Source: Chloroflexota bacterium
GTDB lineage: Bacteria; Chloroflexota; Anaerolineae; Anaerolineales; Anaerolineaceae
Assembly (NCBI GenBank): GCA_012800995.1
Contig: JAAZIH010000084.1
Coordinates: 1 to 5,551, forward strand
Direction of reading: 5' to 3'
DNA length: 5,551 nt
Shown in pieces: positions 5,115 to 5,551 of the stretch. A program made the translations under genes and the position numbers. The notes below the pieces were generated by a model, which had not been told where the DNA came from, did not search any database, and saw only the letters and a program-made list of their open reading frames with translations. The first letter of the stretch is position 1. The number at the start of each line of letters is the position of its first letter.

Positions 5115-5551
5115 ATGCCCAATGAACCCTTTATCCCCAGGAACATTTTACTCATGCCCAACGCGGGAGTGCCTAAAGCGATGGCGATCGCCAAAGAGGT
5201 GCACAAATACTTTTTGAATATCAAAGTGGATAGTGATATTTTTGCCTATGACTTTGAAGGCAAAAGTGAAAAACCAACGCTGGTTGACAGTGATTTGCTC
5301 ATCGTGATTGGTGGAGATGGTACGCTTTTGCGGGCAGGGCATTTATGTGCCATGAATGAGGTGCCTCTTTTGGGCATCCAAGCCGGCACGCTCGGTTTTT
5401 TGGTTGAAATTAAAGACAAAGAATGGCCAAAACAAATTGACCGCCTGATGAAAGGCGATTTTCGTATTGAATCACGTATGATGCTCAACGCAGAACTTGT
5501 ACGTGGCGACATTGTAAACGGACGCTGGGACGTTATCAACGAAATTGTTAT
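5115..5551 (+). CDS. nadK: NAD kinase, N-terminal half (runs off the window)
   Basis: NAD kinase phosphorylates NAD to NADP in the cytoplasm using ATP or polyphosphate, the only route to NADP. The visible 145 codons contain the diagnostic GGDGT (residues 66-70), followed by LLRAG, the second glycine-rich block GIQAGTLGFL (87-96), and the start of the NE/D motif with N142 and E143. The usual form of the second block is GxN.G.LGFL, so Gln89 replaces a normally conserved Asn. Family members are about 270-300 residues, so roughly half is missing at the edge. ATG 5115 is favoured over ATG 5154 because NILLMPNAG is the first beta strand and would be cut by the later start. No good Shine-Dalgarno precedes it, and the promoter predicts a leaderless transcript. 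It is divergent from the importer operon. Confidence 0.93.
   Translation, partial: MPNEPFIPRNILLMPNAGVPKAMAIAKEVHKYFLNIKVDSDIFAYDFEGKSEKPTLVDSDLLIVIGGDGTLLRAGHLCAMNEVPLLGIQAGTLGFLVEIKDKEWPKQIDRLMKGDFRIESRMMLNAELVRGDIVNGRWDVINEIV

Overview
The window looks like chromosomal DNA of a moderate-GC bacterium. I infer a Chloroflexota (Anaerolineae-like) member, mainly because the ABC substrate-binding protein resembles the RibY-type NMT1/THI5 proteins I associate with that phylum. This is recall, not a search, and should be held loosely. The ABC lipoprotein carries a standard lipobox, and expression signals mix good Shine-Dalgarno sites with one apparently leaderless gene.

Layout. Positions 2-1000 (+) hold the C-terminal part of an exported zinc-carboxypeptidase-like (M14) protein in which several catalytic positions appear to be replaced. 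Positions 1001-1331 are a non-coding region of about 32% GC between two convergent gene ends. It holds three perfect DnaA boxes (TTATCCACA), two relaxed ones and a DnaA-trio-like tract, and is the most notable element here: a candidate replication origin or DnaA-binding locus. Positions 1332-2369 (-) encode a Pol-beta-superfamily nucleotidyltransferase with its own extended -10 promoter. Positions 2469-5036 (-) form a translationally coupled three-gene ABC importer operon (permease, lipoprotein binding protein, ATPase) for a small, probably vitamin-like molecule. Positions 5115-5551 (+) are the first half of NAD kinase, divergent from the importer, with a consensus-spaced promoter that places the transcription start on the A of the ATG.

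How they relate. The three importer genes make one transport system: the lipoprotein captures the substrate outside, the permease forms the channel and the ATPase drives it. A cofactor-precursor importer beside NAD kinase is compatible with cofactor metabolism, but the two are divergently transcribed and no regulatory link is visible. The nucleotidyltransferase follows the importer in the same direction but appears to be transcribed separately. Both genes flanking the DnaA-box region point towards it, so the boxes are not in an ordinary promoter. This favours origin or DnaA-titration roles over simple gene regulation. I saw no tRNA, rRNA, CRISPR array, insertion sequence or known riboswitch.
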